Of a stretch of DNA of 64,000 nucleotides, positions 49,780-61,282 are shown piece after piece. The notes under the pieces are model-generated. The model was not told the origin of the DNA. It saw only the letters and a program-made list of their open reading frames with translations, and did not search any database. The stretch is from Chloracidobacterium sp. (lineage in GTDB: Bacteria; Acidobacteriota; Blastocatellia; Chloracidobacteriales; Chloracidobacteriaceae), in contig JANWUV010000002.1 in assembly GCA_025057975.1 (NCBI GenBank), forward strand, positions 1 to 64,000, written 5' to 3'. The number at the start of each line of letters is the position of its first letter. The stretch's first letter is position 1. Position numbers and translations under genes: made by a program.

Positions 49780-52554
49780 ATGCTGATTGACAAGATTCTC
49801 GCTAAAATTTTCGGTAGCGCCAATGACCGCTACCTCAAGCGGATTCGCCCGCTTGTGGCGGCGATCAACGACCGCGAACCCAAGATGCAGGCGCTCTCGG
49901 ATGCGGAATTGCAGGCCCAAACGGCGCGATTCAAAGAACGCCTTGACCAAGGTGAATCGCTTGACGACCTCCTGCCGGACGCCTTCGCCGTCGTACGAGA
50001 AGCTTCGCGGCGTACCACTGGTATGCGCCATTTTGATGTTCAGCTCATCGGCGGCATCGTACTCCATCAAGGCCGCATCGCTGAGATGCGCACTGGGGAA
50101 GGCAAAACGCTGGTCGCCACGCTGCCTGTTTACCTCAACGCCCTGCTGGGACGCGGCGTGCATGTCGTCACCGTCAATGATTACCTTGCCAAACGTGACG
50201 CGGAGTGGATGGGTAAGATTTACCGCTTCCTCGGCCTCTCAGTGGGCGTGATCCAAAACTACATGCATGACGACGAGCGGCGCGACGCCTACAACTGCGA
50301 TATCACGTACGGGATGAATAATGAGTTTGGCTTCGACTACCTGCGCGACAACATGAAGTACTCCGTCAAGTCATGTGTCCAGCGCGGTCACTTCTACGCC
50401 ATCGTGGACGAAGTGGATTCAATCCTCATTGACGAAGCCCGCACGCCGCTCATCATTGCCGGCCCGTCCGACGAATCGAGTGAAAAGTACTACCTTGCTA
50501 ATGATGTCATCCCTAAGCTCGATCCCGCCACTGACTACCTTGTTGACGAAAAGACCCACACGGCGGCGCTGACGGAAAGCGGAATTGCGCGCGTTGAGCG
50601 ACTGCTTGGTGTGGACAACCTCTACGCCCCGGAGCATTTTGAGCTGCTGCATTGCGTCAATCAGGCGCTCAAGGCCCATACGCTTTACCACCGCGACAAG
50701 GAATACATGGTACGGGATGGGCAGGTCATTATCGTGGACGAGCACACTGGTCGCCCGATGGAAGGCCGGCGCTGGTCGGATGGCCTGCATCAGGCGGTGG
50801 AGGCCAAGGAAGGCGTCAAAATCGAGGCGGAAACCCAGACGCTGGCGACGATCACGCTTCAGAACTACTTCCGCATGTACGAAAAGCTGGCCGGCATGAC
50901 TGGGACGGCGGAAACTGAAGCGGCGGAATTCGCCAAGATTTACAATCTGGAAGTCACCGTTATCCCCACACACCGGCCGATGATCCGCCAGGACTATCCC
51001 GACCTCATTTACCGTACGGCGGAAGAGAAATGGAACGCCATTGTCGAAGAGGTCAAGGAACGGTACCAAAAAGGCCAGCCGGTCTTGGTAGGAACGGCTT
51101 CGGTCGCCAACTCTGAACTTGTGTCGCGCAAGCTCACCGCCATCGGCATTCCACACAACGTCCTCAACGCCAAATACCACGAACGTGAGGCGGAGATTGT
51201 TGCCCAGGCAGGGCGCAAAGGCGCGGTCACGATTGCGACTAACATGGCCGGGCGCGGCACTGACATTCTGTTGGGCGGCAACCCGGAATTTCTAACCGAC
51301 GCCGAACTGCGCCGACAGGGACGCGACCCAGCTACTGTTCCCCCGGAGGAACGGCGGGCGCTGTTTGAGCAAATCAAAGCGCAAACCGATCGAGAACACG
51401 CCGAAGTCGTTGCCCTAGGTGGGCTACATATTATCGGCAGTGAACGTCATGAATCGCGGCGGATTGACAACCAGCTTCGCGGACGCGCCGGGCGGCAGGG
51501 CGATCCCGGCTCATCCCGTTTTTACCTCTCCCTCGAAGACGACTTGATGCGGATTTTCGGCGGCGATCGCCTCAAGAAAATTATGCTGACGCTGGGGATG
51601 GAGGAGGGCGTCGCTATTGAAAGCCGCATGGTGTCACGTCGGGTGGAGGCGGCGCAGAAGTCGGTCGAAGCCCATAATTTCTCGATCCGCAAGCACCTAC
51701 TCGAATACGACGACGTCATGAACCTCCAGCGCGAGACCATCTACAACTTGCGGCGCGAGTTGATGGAAGGCGCGGAGGGCGGACGCGAGTTCATCCACTT
51801 GGCGGAAGACCTGCTGGCGGATGTGATTCACCGCTACCTGCACGGACGACCGGAAGAGTGGGACATTGAGGGGCTGCGTGTGGCGCTGCTTGACATCTAC
51901 GCCTTCGACTGCGAGGCGGAAAAACTCGATTTTGAGCGGCTAAGCCGCGACGAGATTCGTGAAAAGGTGTGGCAAACCGTTCTGGAACGGTACAAGGCGC
52001 GGGAAGCCAAAGTTGGCGCCGAAAACCTGCGCCAACTGGAACGCCACGTGATGCTTAACATTGTTGACGCCCACTGGAAAAAGCATCTGGCCGCTCTTGA
52101 CCACCTGAAAGAAGGCGTTGGGTTGCGCGGGTACGGTCAGAAGGACCCGCTGATTGAGTACAAGAAAGAGTCCACCCGGATGTTCGAGGAAATGATTGAC
52201 CGGATGGACGAAGAGTGCGTCCGCCTCTTGATGAACATGCGCGTCGAGGTCGTGGAGGAGGCGACGTTTGACCTGACAGCGGCCGACGCCGAAGCAGAGG
52301 ATGAGAGCGCCGAATTTGAAGTCGCCGAAGAAACACCGCTGCCGCCGCGCTTGGCGACAGCGCGCCCCCTGTCCGCCAAACTCAGGACGCCGACCCTGCG
52401 CCAAACGCCTGGGCAGGTTTACACGGCGGCCAACGCCGGGGCAGCGCGCGCTGGAGAAGGCGGGACGTTTGTGCGTCGCACACCTAAAATTGGACGCAAC
52501 GCGCCCTGTCCGTGTGGCTCAGGTAAAAAGTACAAAAACTGTCACGGTGCCTAA
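49780..52554 (+). CDS. secA: Preprotein translocase ATPase SecA
   Basis: 924 residues, full length. The N-terminus is [20 protein letters not shown]; motor motifs include [17 protein letters not shown] (Walker A), [18 protein letters not shown] (Walker B region), [20 protein letters not shown] and [15 protein letters not shown], with [20 protein letters not shown]. The C-terminal zinc motif is [14 protein letters not shown], used to bind SecB or ribosomes. SecA drives export through SecYEG at the inner membrane. It appears monocistronic; the next gene begins 178 bases on. Confidence 0.98.
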   Translation: MLIDKILAKIFGSANDRYLKRIRPLVAAINDREPKMQALSDAELQAQTARFKERLDQGESLDDLLPDAFAVVREASRRTTGMRHFDVQLIGGIVLHQGRIAEMRTGEGKTLVATLPVYLNALLGRGVHVVTVNDYLAKRDAEWMGKIYRFLGLSVGVIQNYMHDDERRDAYNCDITYGMNNEFGFDYLRDNMKYSVKSCVQRGHFYAIVDEVDSILIDEARTPLIIAGPSDESSEKYYLANDVIPKLDPATDYLVDEKTHTAALTESGIARVERLLGVDNLYAPEHFELLHCVNQALKAHTLYHRDKEYMVRDGQVIIVDEHTGRPMEGRRWSDGLHQAVEAKEGVKIEAETQTLATITLQNYFRMYEKLAGMTGTAETEAAEFAKIYNLEVTVIPTHRPMIRQDYPDLIYRTAEEKWNAIVEEVKERYQKGQPVLVGTASVANSELVSRKLTAIGIPHNVLNAKYHEREAEIVAQAGRKGAVTIATNMAGRGTDILLGGNPEFLTDAELRRQGRDPATVPPEERRALFEQIKAQTDREHAEVVALGGLHIIGSERHESRRIDNQLRGRAGRQGDPGSSRFYLSLEDDLMRIFGGDRLKKIMLTLGMEEGVAIESRMVSRRVEAAQKSVEAHNFSIRKHLLEYDDVMNLQRETIYNLRRELMEGAEGGREFIHLAEDLLADVIHRYLHGRPEEWDIEGLRVALLDIYAFDCEAEKLDFERLSRDEIREKVWQTVLERYKAREAKVGAENLRQLERHVMLNIVDAHWKKHLAALDHLKEGVGLRGYGQKDPLIEYKKESTRMFEEMIDRMDEECVRLLMNMRVEVVEEATFDLTAADAEAEDESAEFEVAEETPLPPRLATARPLSAKLRTPTLRQTPGQVYTAANAGAARAGEGGTFVRRTPKIGRNAPCPCGSGKKYKNCHGA

Positions 52555-52731
52555 CGCCTGTCCTCTTGACGTGGATGTGAGGCAAGTTATGGCATTTTCC
52601 CTGTTCCTTTGCTAAAAGGGGCGGCTGCTATTCTTGACTTCACAACTTCAAGTCGCCATCGCGTCGGTCGGTGGGGACGGCTTCCCGCACCGCGTCCCCG
52701 GACGGATGACGACCTGTTTTCCTGAGTACCC

Positions 52732-54453
52732 ATGGGTCCTATCAACCGGGCTGCGACGGCGCTTTCCCTCGCTCTCGCATTTTGTCTCACGTTGGTCACA
52801 ACGTTGACCACAGGCTGTAATATCGCCTCACGGCGACTAGCGGCGGGTGTGGACGCTAAGCCGGCCAAGTGCGAACCCGGTAAACAAGGCGGGACACTCC
52901 GGCTTGCACTTGCCTTTGGCCCGCTCACCTTCAATCCGTTTGTGGACTCCACGCCGGACACCTTTGCCGTTTTGCGGAAGCTTTATGGCACGCTGCTCGA
53001 CTACGACTTTGAAAAACAGGTGGTTGAAGACAGTGGGCTGGCGACAGCCGTCTCGCTAGAAGGCGACGGGAAAACCTACCGGATTACGCTTCGGAAGTGT
53101 TTCTTTTCAGACGGTTCGCCCCTGTTGCCGGACGACGTAGTATTTTCATACAGCACAGCGTTGGCGGCGGGTTCGGCGCTTAGCGACCTCCTGCGCACCG
53201 GCGTCGGCGATGAACGCGCTAACGCCGAGTTCAGCATCATTGACGCCCAGACTGTGCAAGTGCGGTTTGCGCATTCCATTTCAGCCGATGCGGCGAAGTT
53301 CGTCTTTGCGCGAATTCCGATTGTCTCCAAAGCCAACTTTCCAACCATCAAGGACGACCCAACCAAGATCGCCTGTTCCGGGCCGTTTATCGTCAAGTCG
53401 TTGTCTCCAAAGGAACTTCGCTTGGCGGCCAATCCCAACTACTGGAAGGTGGACAACGCCGGCACACTGCTGCCGTACCTCAACGAAGTCGTCTACGAAT
53501 TGGGTGTAGATCGCAAAACGCAGTCGGAGCGCTTCGTTGAAGGCAAGTACGACTTGGTGGACTACCTCCTGCCGGCGCAAGCCAAAGCCGTTGAAGGGCA
53601 GGCGAAAATCCGCAACACCGGCGGTTCGCTGCGCGTGTGGACACTTGTTGGGAACACGCGAATTGACCAGTCAAAGGTGGATCGCAACCGCGCTAAGCAC
53701 TTTCTTACGGATGATTTCCGCGAAGCTATTTCACGGCTGATTGACCGAAAGCGTCTCGCGGAAACCGTGCTGGGTGGGAACGCTAGTCCATGCTTCGGTC
53801 TGATCACACCGGGCAATGCAACGTGGTACGACCCGAATGCGCCGCGCTACGAACCCAACGTCGAAACAGCGAAAGCCGCGCTTCAGGCAGCCGGCTACAG
53901 TTATCGGGACGGCCGGCTCTACGATGGCATTCAGATGCCGGTGCGTTTCAAATTCACTGTCCCCAAAGAGCCGACGGCTGTGGCGTTGGGACAATCTATT
54001 GTCCAAGACCTGACCGCCGCCGGTCTAGATGTGGTTTTGGACGAGCAACCCTTGGAGAAATGGTGGAAGGCGCTAACGACTGGCGTTTTTGACTTGATTT
54101 TGGTCGAAATCCAGCCGGAGTTTCCCGACCCGGTGTTTCTCCAACCGTTCGTCACTGGTAGTCGGCCCTATTTCGCTGAACCGGTTATCAGCAACCCACA
54201 AACCGACTTGCGCGGCTATGACTGGTTCAAGAAAATAGCGCGCGATTTCGACCAGGCCTTGCGGCAAAAAACGGTTGAGGAGCGGAAAAAGCTCTATAAC
54301 GACTTCCAGCGGAACTGGAATGAGGTCTCGCCCGTGATCCATCTGGTCTCGGAACACACCATCGCCGGCGCGCGTTCCAACGTGCTGAATGTTCGCCTAG
54401 CGGCGTTCGATCCGGCGGCGACGTGGAATCTGGAAGAGTTGTACCTGAAGTAA
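52732..54453 (+). CDS. Oligopeptide/dipeptide ABC substrate-binding lipoprotein (SBP_bac_5)
   Basis: 573 residues. A lipoprotein signal ends in LVTTLTTGC, with the lipid-carrying Cys at about residue 29. Family 5 features are GGTLRLALAFGPLTFNPFVD, YGTLLDYDFEKQVVEDSGLA, TYRITLRKCFFSDGSPLLPD and DDFREAISRLIDRKRLAETV. It binds peptides or similar solutes outside the inner membrane and feeds an ABC importer. No oppB/C/D/F genes are adjacent, so it is an orphan binding protein here. The Ser/Thr kinase gene begins 42 bases later on the same strand. Confidence 0.9.
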   Translation: MGPINRAATALSLALAFCLTLVTTLTTGCNIASRRLAAGVDAKPAKCEPGKQGGTLRLALAFGPLTFNPFVDSTPDTFAVLRKLYGTLLDYDFEKQVVEDSGLATAVSLEGDGKTYRITLRKCFFSDGSPLLPDDVVFSYSTALAAGSALSDLLRTGVGDERANAEFSIIDAQTVQVRFAHSISADAAKFVFARIPIVSKANFPTIKDDPTKIACSGPFIVKSLSPKELRLAANPNYWKVDNAGTLLPYLNEVVYELGVDRKTQSERFVEGKYDLVDYLLPAQAKAVEGQAKIRNTGGSLRVWTLVGNTRIDQSKVDRNRAKHFLTDDFREAISRLIDRKRLAETVLGGNASPCFGLITPGNATWYDPNAPRYEPNVETAKAALQAAGYSYRDGRLYDGIQMPVRFKFTVPKEPTAVALGQSIVQDLTAAGLDVVLDEQPLEKWWKALTTGVFDLILVEIQPEFPDPVFLQPFVTGSRPYFAEPVISNPQTDLRGYDWFKKIARDFDQALRQKTVEERKKLYNDFQRNWNEVSPVIHLVSEHTIAGARSNVLNVRLAAFDPAATWNLEELYLK

Positions 54454-54495
54454 GCCCCGCCCGCTTGTTCATCGGTTTTGTATGTTGTGTCAGCC

Positions 54496-55737
<1,242 letters not shown>

Positions 55738-56087
55738 TCCCCGGCCGGCTCTCTTTTAGGCGCGTCCCCACCGCTCAACCTGAGAAAAATTCGTTTGAAG
55801 AATTCGCTGTGGGCATTGTTCAGCGGCGTCAAAGCGAAAGTACGGTGGGGCGGCGCAGGCTTTGGTTCAAAGCTGCGTCGCCGACGCACTGCTCGGCAAG
55901 TGCTCCCAACTGTACCAGCGGAATAGACCGCCTAGCGGCGCCCCACCAGATAAATCCTCCCAACGCGCTTCTTGGATTCCATTTGTTTCGCCTGTGCGTC
56001 CGCACGCCGGTAGACCACAGTCTCTCCCCCACTTGCGCTGGTGCGGTCGCCGAGCATAACGCTTGTTCAGCTTGAGGAAACTCCACC
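55738..56087. other. Intergenic region with no recognised gene
   Basis: A 350-base gap between the kinase gene and the PhoD-like gene. Only short unsupported frames are present on either strand. The upstream region of the phosphatase must contain its promoter, but I see no clear hexamer pair, and no tRNA- or riboswitch-like structure. Confidence 0.5.
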
Positions 56088-57464
56088 GTGAGACGACGCT
56101 CGTTTATTAGCCACCTGTTCCTGTCACCAGTGGCGTGGTCACTGCTGCGGCTTCGTACTGAAGGGGCGGAAGCAGACGCGCTGCTTTCCGGCCCGTTGGT
56201 TGGCTACAGTGAAATGACGGAAGTACTGATCTGGCTGCAAACGCGCCGTCCGGCGCGCGCACAACTTCGCTACTGGGTGCAGGGTAAGCCAGAGACAGCG
56301 CGGCTCAGCGAGGAACACCGGACAACGCTGGACAGCGACTTGATTGCAAAGTTTGTGCTGTCGGGCCTGTCGTTCGGAACTCGCTACGACTACGAAGTGT
56401 ATCTGGACGGCGTACGCATTGAGCGTCCCTACGCGATGACGTTTCAGACGCAGCCGATGTGGAAGTGGCGCACGGAACCGCCGCCCTTCAAGGTCGCCTT
56501 CGGCTCTTGCCACTACGTCAACGATCCGCCGTTTGACCGGCCTGGTCGTCCTTACGGCGATTCGCCCAAGGTCTTTGCGGCTATTCTGGCGCAGAAGCCG
56601 GATTTGATGCTGTGGCTGGGCGACAACTGCTACTACCGTGAGGCCGACTACCGAACGGAGTCCGGCATGCGGTATCGCTACGCGCACACGCGCGCGCAAG
56701 CTGAACTGCAACCGCTGTGGGCGTCCGTTCACCACTACGCCATTTGGGACGATCACGATTACGGCCCAAATGACTCCGACCGCACCTACCGAGGGCGCGA
56801 CATTGCGCTGCGCGTCTTCCGCGACTACTGGGGCAACCCCGCGCACGGCACGCCGGAGATTCCGGGCTGTTTCTTCCGTTTTGAGTGGGGCGACGTTGAG
56901 TTCTTTATGCTGGACAACCGCTATCACCGGACACCGAATGCGCTGCCCGACGATTCCCTGGATAAAACGATGTTTGGTCAGGAACAGCTCCGGTGGTTGT
57001 TGGAGTCGCTACGTTCAAGCGAGGCGACGTTCAAGGTCATCGCCAACGGCGGGCAAATGCTTAATCCGGTTTCGCCGTGGGAATGCTTCAGCCGCTTCAA
57101 AGTTGAGCAGGCCAAAGTTTTTGACTTCCTTCGCAAGGAGAAGATTCCAGGGGTGGTCTTTATTTCCGGCGACCGGCACTTGGCGGAGCTCAATCAACGG
57201 ATTGAGCCGGGGCTGTACCCGCTGTATGACTTCACATCGAGTTCGCTGACGGCCGGCGTGGCGACCTTGTCCAAGGTCGAGCAGAACAATCCCTGCCGCG
57301 TTGCGGGAACGCTGGTAGAGAAGCACAACTTTGGTCTTCTGGAGTTTTCTGGGCCGCGCGCCCAGCGCTTGCTGACGATGCGGTGTTTCGATGAAAACGG
57401 CGTTGAGCAGTGGAAGCGCGAGATTCCAATCAGTGAGCTGCGGTTTCCACGTACGGCGGACTAG
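56088..57464 (+). CDS. PhoD-family alkaline phosphatase, exported
   Basis: 458 residues from a GTG at 56088. The start MRRRSFISHLFLSPVAWSLL resembles a twin-arginine-type signal. An Ig-like N-terminal part (LIWLQTRRPARAQLRYWVQG) precedes the metallophosphatase core: FKVAFGSCHYVNDPP, PDLMLWLGDNCYYREADY, HYAIWDDHDYGPNDSDRTY, VIANGGQMLNP and GVVFISGDRHLAELNQ. PhoD enzymes hydrolyse phosphodiesters and monoesters using Fe and Ca in the periplasm. It stands alone; no Pho box was identified by eye. Confidence 0.93.
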   Translation: MRRRSFISHLFLSPVAWSLLRLRTEGAEADALLSGPLVGYSEMTEVLIWLQTRRPARAQLRYWVQGKPETARLSEEHRTTLDSDLIAKFVLSGLSFGTRYDYEVYLDGVRIERPYAMTFQTQPMWKWRTEPPPFKVAFGSCHYVNDPPFDRPGRPYGDSPKVFAAILAQKPDLMLWLGDNCYYREADYRTESGMRYRYAHTRAQAELQPLWASVHHYAIWDDHDYGPNDSDRTYRGRDIALRVFRDYWGNPAHGTPEIPGCFFRFEWGDVEFFMLDNRYHRTPNALPDDSLDKTMFGQEQLRWLLESLRSSEATFKVIANGGQMLNPVSPWECFSRFKVEQAKVFDFLRKEKIPGVVFISGDRHLAELNQRIEPGLYPLYDFTSSSLTAGVATLSKVEQNNPCRVAGTLVEKHNFGLLEFSGPRAQRLLTMRCFDENGVEQWKREIPISELRFPRTAD

Positions 57465-57682
57465 AGCCGCTTTCAGGGAACCCTCCCGCACCACACCAGC
57501 TTGAGGGGCAGCGGCAACACCTCTTCAGTCCGCGAGGCAGGCCGTCTCGCCGACGTACTGTAACCGCTTCCCGACGCCGCTTGACTGACAGGCCGCTACC
57601 TTTCCCCGAAAAGTACGCTGCTAGACTAGAACGAAGTAGTGGGTGCTGGCCCTCATCCTTTGTTGAGTGCAACAAAAAAGCG

Positions 57683-59107
57683 ATGCCGTTGAGCGCCTCA
57701 ACAAAAAACATAGTTTCTACACGCTCGGAACAGAGATTGCGCCGTCACTGGACGGCCTACTCCCTAACCAGTTGGCTAGTTTTGGCGACGCTTCTCGCGT
57801 CGTCGCTCACCCCGACCACCAGCGGTATGGCGGCGTCCGGGATTGAAGAACTACCAGCTGTTCAGCGGGATGCATTGCTAACGGGCTTGCCGATTCTCGT
57901 CGTGGAACGCCCCGGCTCAACTTCGGTCACAGTTGGGGTAGTAATCAAAGTAGGCGCAACGTTTGACCGCGTTGGGAAGGCTGGCTTGGCGCGTTTGACG
58001 GCAGAATGCGTGCAGAGTGGTGGGGGCGGCTACAATGCCGAGCGCGTGCAGCTTGAACTGGAGGAAGCTGAAGCGCAGCTTGAGATTGACGTGGACTGGG
58101 ATCGAACATGCATTCTGTTGACCGGCCCCGCCCGGCAAGCTGCTGTCCTGATTGATTTGCTTGGGCGGCTCATTACACTGCCCGATTTCGCTCGCCGCGA
58201 CTTTACCGAAGCCCGTTTCAAGCCGTTTCAGGAAGCCGCCATAGCTGTGGCGCGCGCCGCTCAAACGGACGCGGCCGCCGCCGACGCTCTATTTTTCCAA
58301 ACCCTCTATGAAGCCCATCCCTATCATCACACCGTTTTAGGAACGCCGGAGAGCGTGGCGGCGATTACACCGGCCGATGTCGCTGACTTCCACCGACGGC
58401 ACTGGCTGCCGAACAATGCGGCGATTGTGATTGTCGGTGACGTGACAGCGGCCCAAATCCGAAGCGTCACGCGCCGCGCCTTCGGCGGTTGGGCCAAGGG
58501 CAAACCGGCCCCGGCGACGTTTTTGCCCCCGAACCCACCTGAACGGCTACGCATTGTGCTGCAACCGCGTTCGGGCAACCGTGTAGACATTCGCCTTGGT
58601 GGGATTCTCCCGGAAGCCACCGCCGAAACGCGTGCCGCGTGGCTGGTTTTGGCGGAGGTCCTCAAACGCCACGTTCAACCCTGGACGCTGACGCTGGAGC
58701 ATCGTCGTCTGCCGGACAGCCCGTGGGTGTTGCGCGGAAGCTTCCCACCAGAAACGGCGGCTCACGAACTGGAGCGAGTCATGCAAACACTTGACCGACT
58801 GCGCGATACGCCGCCTGATGAGGAAGAGGTGCGCGCCGCCCGAACAACCGTCGCCGCCGCGCTCCGCAACCGTATTCCCAACAATCGCGACATCGCCCAA
58901 CAGTTGATTCAGTTGGAAACCTACGGCCGCAGCCCGGCGGCGGAAGCTGAGCTACCCAAACGTCTTTCAGAAGTGACGCCGGCGGCCTGTCACGCCTTGG
59001 CGCAGGCGATGCTAAGTCGTGGACGTCTGGTGGCGATCTATGGCGGAGCGCCTGCCCTCCAAGAGGCGCTGGCCAAGTTTGGAACGGTTGAAATCATCCA
59101 GCCGTGA
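57683..59107 (+). CDS. M16-family peptidase homologue lacking the zinc motif
   Basis: 474 residues from the ATG at 57683; the frame extends to 57581. A probable signal peptide or anchor (YSLTSWLVLATLLASSLTPT) precedes an M16 fold: ILVVERPGSTSVTVGVVIKV, ILLTGPARQAAVLIDLLGRL, AHPYHHTVLGTPESVAAITP, PNNAAIVIVGDVTAAQI and a second domain DIRLGGILPEATAETRAAWL. At the zinc-motif position (HxxEH) it reads RLTAE in GLARLTAECVQSG, so it should be inactive, like the regulatory partner in paired M16 proteins. Its active partner is not adjacent. Signal peptidase I follows 52 bases on. Confidence 0.87.
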   Translation: MPLSASTKNIVSTRSEQRLRRHWTAYSLTSWLVLATLLASSLTPTTSGMAASGIEELPAVQRDALLTGLPILVVERPGSTSVTVGVVIKVGATFDRVGKAGLARLTAECVQSGGGGYNAERVQLELEEAEAQLEIDVDWDRTCILLTGPARQAAVLIDLLGRLITLPDFARRDFTEARFKPFQEAAIAVARAAQTDAAAADALFFQTLYEAHPYHHTVLGTPESVAAITPADVADFHRRHWLPNNAAIVIVGDVTAAQIRSVTRRAFGGWAKGKPAPATFLPPNPPERLRIVLQPRSGNRVDIRLGGILPEATAETRAAWLVLAEVLKRHVQPWTLTLEHRRLPDSPWVLRGSFPPETAAHELERVMQTLDRLRDTPPDEEEVRAARTTVAAALRNRIPNNRDIAQQLIQLETYGRSPAAEAELPKRLSEVTPAACHALAQAMLSRGRLVAIYGGAPALQEALAKFGTVEIIQP

Positions 59108-59159
59108 TGTATGCTCAGGCGCTGATAAGCCTTCGCACAAAACGACCAAACCGACGACT

Positions 59160-60227
59160 ATGCGTGACGATTTCTTGGACAACTCCCTCGTCAAATCTTC
59201 AGCAGAGGCGTCGTTCGCTGGCGGCGGCTGGTCGAGCTATACATCGTCCGCGTACGGTGTATCGCATCGGCGTCAGCCCTTGCTGGACAACCACCCCTTA
59301 GAGGATATGACGGAAGCGCCGCCGGCAATGAAGCCGGCTACGGAGACACTGCGCGACAAAACGTCACCACCGATAGAATCCGCTCCGCAAGCGCTGTCTG
59401 CCAGTTTTCCTCCAACTTGCACCGAATGTCAGCCGACGGCGACCCTAGACTGGGAAAGTACAGCGGAAGCATCACTGCCGGCGCTTGGCGCGGTGGCGTC
59501 CGACTCCAACCCGCAGCCTGTTTTTCGTCCGCTATGGGTTGTCTCGCCCCAAACACCGACCATCGGCTTCAACCTTGCGGATGAGGCGGGCGTAGCGACG
59601 GTGACGTTTACCGACGCAACACCGAGTTGGAAGCGCTGGGTGCGGGAAGGCTTGAGCATCGGGCGAGACATCGCGCTGGCGCTGGTCATGGCGTTGCTCA
59701 TCGGGCTATTCGTCATTCAGCCCGTCTACGTCAAGGGTACGAGCATGCTGCCGCGCCTGCGCGAAGGCGAACGCCTCTTTGTCAACCGTTTCATCTATAA
59801 CTTTTCCAAAATTGAGCGCGGCGACATCGTAGTGTTTTACTACCCGAAAAACCCGCAGGAAAGCTTCATCAAGCGCGTGATTGGTTTGCCCGGCGATGAA
59901 ATCACACTGGCGAACGGCGAGCTGTACATCAACGGCAAACTGGTTCGCGAAGCCTATCTTTCGAAAGACTACACGACGATTGTCAGTCCGCCGCGCACAT
60001 GGGTCGTCGAGCCACACCACTACTTCGTGATGGGTGACAACCGCGACGCCAGCAATGACAGCCGCAACTGGGGGTTAGTGCCAGAAATGTACATCTACGG
60101 CAAGGCGGTGTATCGCTACTGGCCGCTAAGCGAGATGGGCTTTATTGGCGACGGGGATGACGTTTTAGCCCCGCTGCGCGCTCCGCAACGTGCAGAGCCC
60201 CAGCGCGAACTGCCATCCGTCGAGTAA
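59160..60227 (+). CDS. lepB: Signal peptidase I with a long N-terminal extension
   Basis: 355 residues from the ATG at 59160. About 155 residues rich in Pro, Ser, Thr and Ala come before the membrane segment (IALALVMALLIGLFVIQPV). The catalytic domain is standard: YVKGTSMLPRLREGERLFVN (Ser nucleophile), DIVVFYYPKNPQESFIKRVI GLPG (general-base Lys in FIKR), and YFVMGDNRDASNDSRNWGLV. The enzyme removes signal peptides from exported proteins at the outer face of the inner membrane. The extension is cytoplasmic by topology, of unknown role. The next small CPXCG gene starts 12 bases after the stop. Confidence 0.93.
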   Translation: MRDDFLDNSLVKSSAEASFAGGGWSSYTSSAYGVSHRRQPLLDNHPLEDMTEAPPAMKPATETLRDKTSPPIESAPQALSASFPPTCTECQPTATLDWESTAEASLPALGAVASDSNPQPVFRPLWVVSPQTPTIGFNLADEAGVATVTFTDATPSWKRWVREGLSIGRDIALALVMALLIGLFVIQPVYVKGTSMLPRLREGERLFVNRFIYNFSKIERGDIVVFYYPKNPQESFIKRVIGLPGDEITLANGELYINGKLVREAYLSKDYTTIVSPPRTWVVEPHHYFVMGDNRDASNDSRNWGLVPEMYIYGKAVYRYWPLSEMGFIGDGDDVLAPLRAPQRAEPQRELPSVE

Positions 60228-60239
60228 CGCTAGCCTGGA

Positions 60240-60425
60240 ATGCAGGATGCCGCTGAGTATCTTTGCATGCACTGCGGCGAACCAAACGTCACCTTCCCTG
60301 ACTGGAGCGGCGGTCGCCGGCAGCGGTATATCGAGGACTGCGCCGTGTGCTGCCGGCCGAATGTGCTTCACGTAACACTCGATCCCGTACGAGATCAGGT
60401 GACGGTTTACGCTGAGCCGGAGTAG
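60240..60425 (+). CDS. CPXCG-motif cysteine-rich small protein
   Basis: 61 residues. It begins EYLCMHCGEPNVTFPDWSGG and continues YIEDCAVCCRPNVLHVTLD, giving two Cys pairs (CMHC and CAVC) as in the CPXCG family of small zinc-ribbon-like proteins found in many bacteria. Function unknown. It lies 12 bases after lepB and is probably co-transcribed. The original CPxCG first motif is changed to CMHCG. Confidence 0.8.
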   Translation: MQDAAEYLCMHCGEPNVTFPDWSGGRRQRYIEDCAVCCRPNVLHVTLDPVRDQVTVYAEPE

Positions 60426-60635
60426 CTCATTTAGCGGGCGCAGCTCGTCCAGGTTCGACCCAGCGGACGGTGTGAGGTGGGCAAAACCCAAAAGCTCTGT
60501 ATGCTGACTTACACACGCCTTCCCACCCCGTCGGTATACTCGTCGCCGGTCTATCCTCCGCAAGCGTGACGACGATTCCCCGGCGCATGCTTTTTAGGAC
60601 GCATTTTCCGAGCACCTAACGATTAAGGAGTTCGT

Positions 60636-61172
60636 ATGTCCGAACTGTCCGAAGTGGACAAAACCAAGCGCTTTTTTATGGGCCTTGGCTCGATTGTCAT
60701 CGGGGCCGGCATTGGCGGTGCGCTGGCTTATCCGATCTTTCAATTCGCCATTGGCAATGCGCTCAAGACCGGCAAAGACGGCGACGATAAAAACTGGATT
60801 GATCTTGGTTCGGTCACTGAATTTGAAGAAGGTAAGCCGACGGCGCGGAAAATCACGATTGAAGTACGCGACGGCTGGGTGAAGTCGTCGTCCGATGAAA
60901 CCGTCTGGGTGATGAAGCAAGGGGACAAGTTTCTGACATTTACTGCGACTTGTCCGCATCTGGGATGCAAAGTCAACTGGGTTCCTGAGCGCAACGAGTA
61001 CTTTTGCCCCTGTCACAACAGCGCCTTTGACATCACCGGTGAGAGAAAGCCCGGCTCGGCTTCAGCGCGCGGACTGGATACCCTTGAGTATCGCGTGACG
61101 GACGACAAAAAACTCCAGGTCGTTTTTCAGAAGTTTAAGAATTTGCTCCCGGAAAAAGAAGTGTTTTCCTGA
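60636..61172 (+). CDS. Rieske 2Fe-2S protein (second complex)
   Basis: 178 residues, with AAGGAG before the ATG at 60636. An N-terminal anchor (FFMGLGSIVIGAGIGGALAY) is followed by the Rieske domain with CPHLGC and CPCHNS. The hydrogen-bonding Ser (CHNS) is kept, but the Tyr two residues later is Phe (SAFD), the reverse of the change in the protein at 46461. It is paired with the cytochrome b gene 110 bases downstream and is menaquinol-type by the same reasoning. The expected Pro loop appears as KPGSASARGLDTLEY. Confidence 0.94.
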   Translation: MSELSEVDKTKRFFMGLGSIVIGAGIGGALAYPIFQFAIGNALKTGKDGDDKNWIDLGSVTEFEEGKPTARKITIEVRDGWVKSSSDETVWVMKQGDKFLTFTATCPHLGCKVNWVPERNEYFCPCHNSAFDITGERKPGSASARGLDTLEYRVTDDKKLQVVFQKFKNLLPEKEVFS

Positions 61173-61193
61173 CTTCTTCCCAAATAAGGAAGG

Positions 61194-61211
61194 CGGCGGC
61201 TTCGGCCGCCG
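61194..61211 (+). other. Stable C(UUCG)G hairpin between Rieske and cytochrome b genes
   Basis: CGGCGGC at 61194-61200, loop TTCG, then GCCGCCG at 61205-61211 form a perfect seven-base stem with the exceptionally stable UUCG tetraloop. It has no T-tract, so it is unlikely to end transcription. It may protect or process the mRNA and set different levels for the two subunits. Confidence 0.65.
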
Positions 61212-61282
61212 TAGCCGGCGACAGCCCCCCGCATCGGCGGCATGCTCCGCAGACAACACTTTTTAGGAAGGTTTCCTTGACT

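Noticed and set aside
60426-60635. A GGTTCGACCC segment resembling a tRNA T-loop
   Set aside because: No acceptor, D or anticodon stem can be folded around it.
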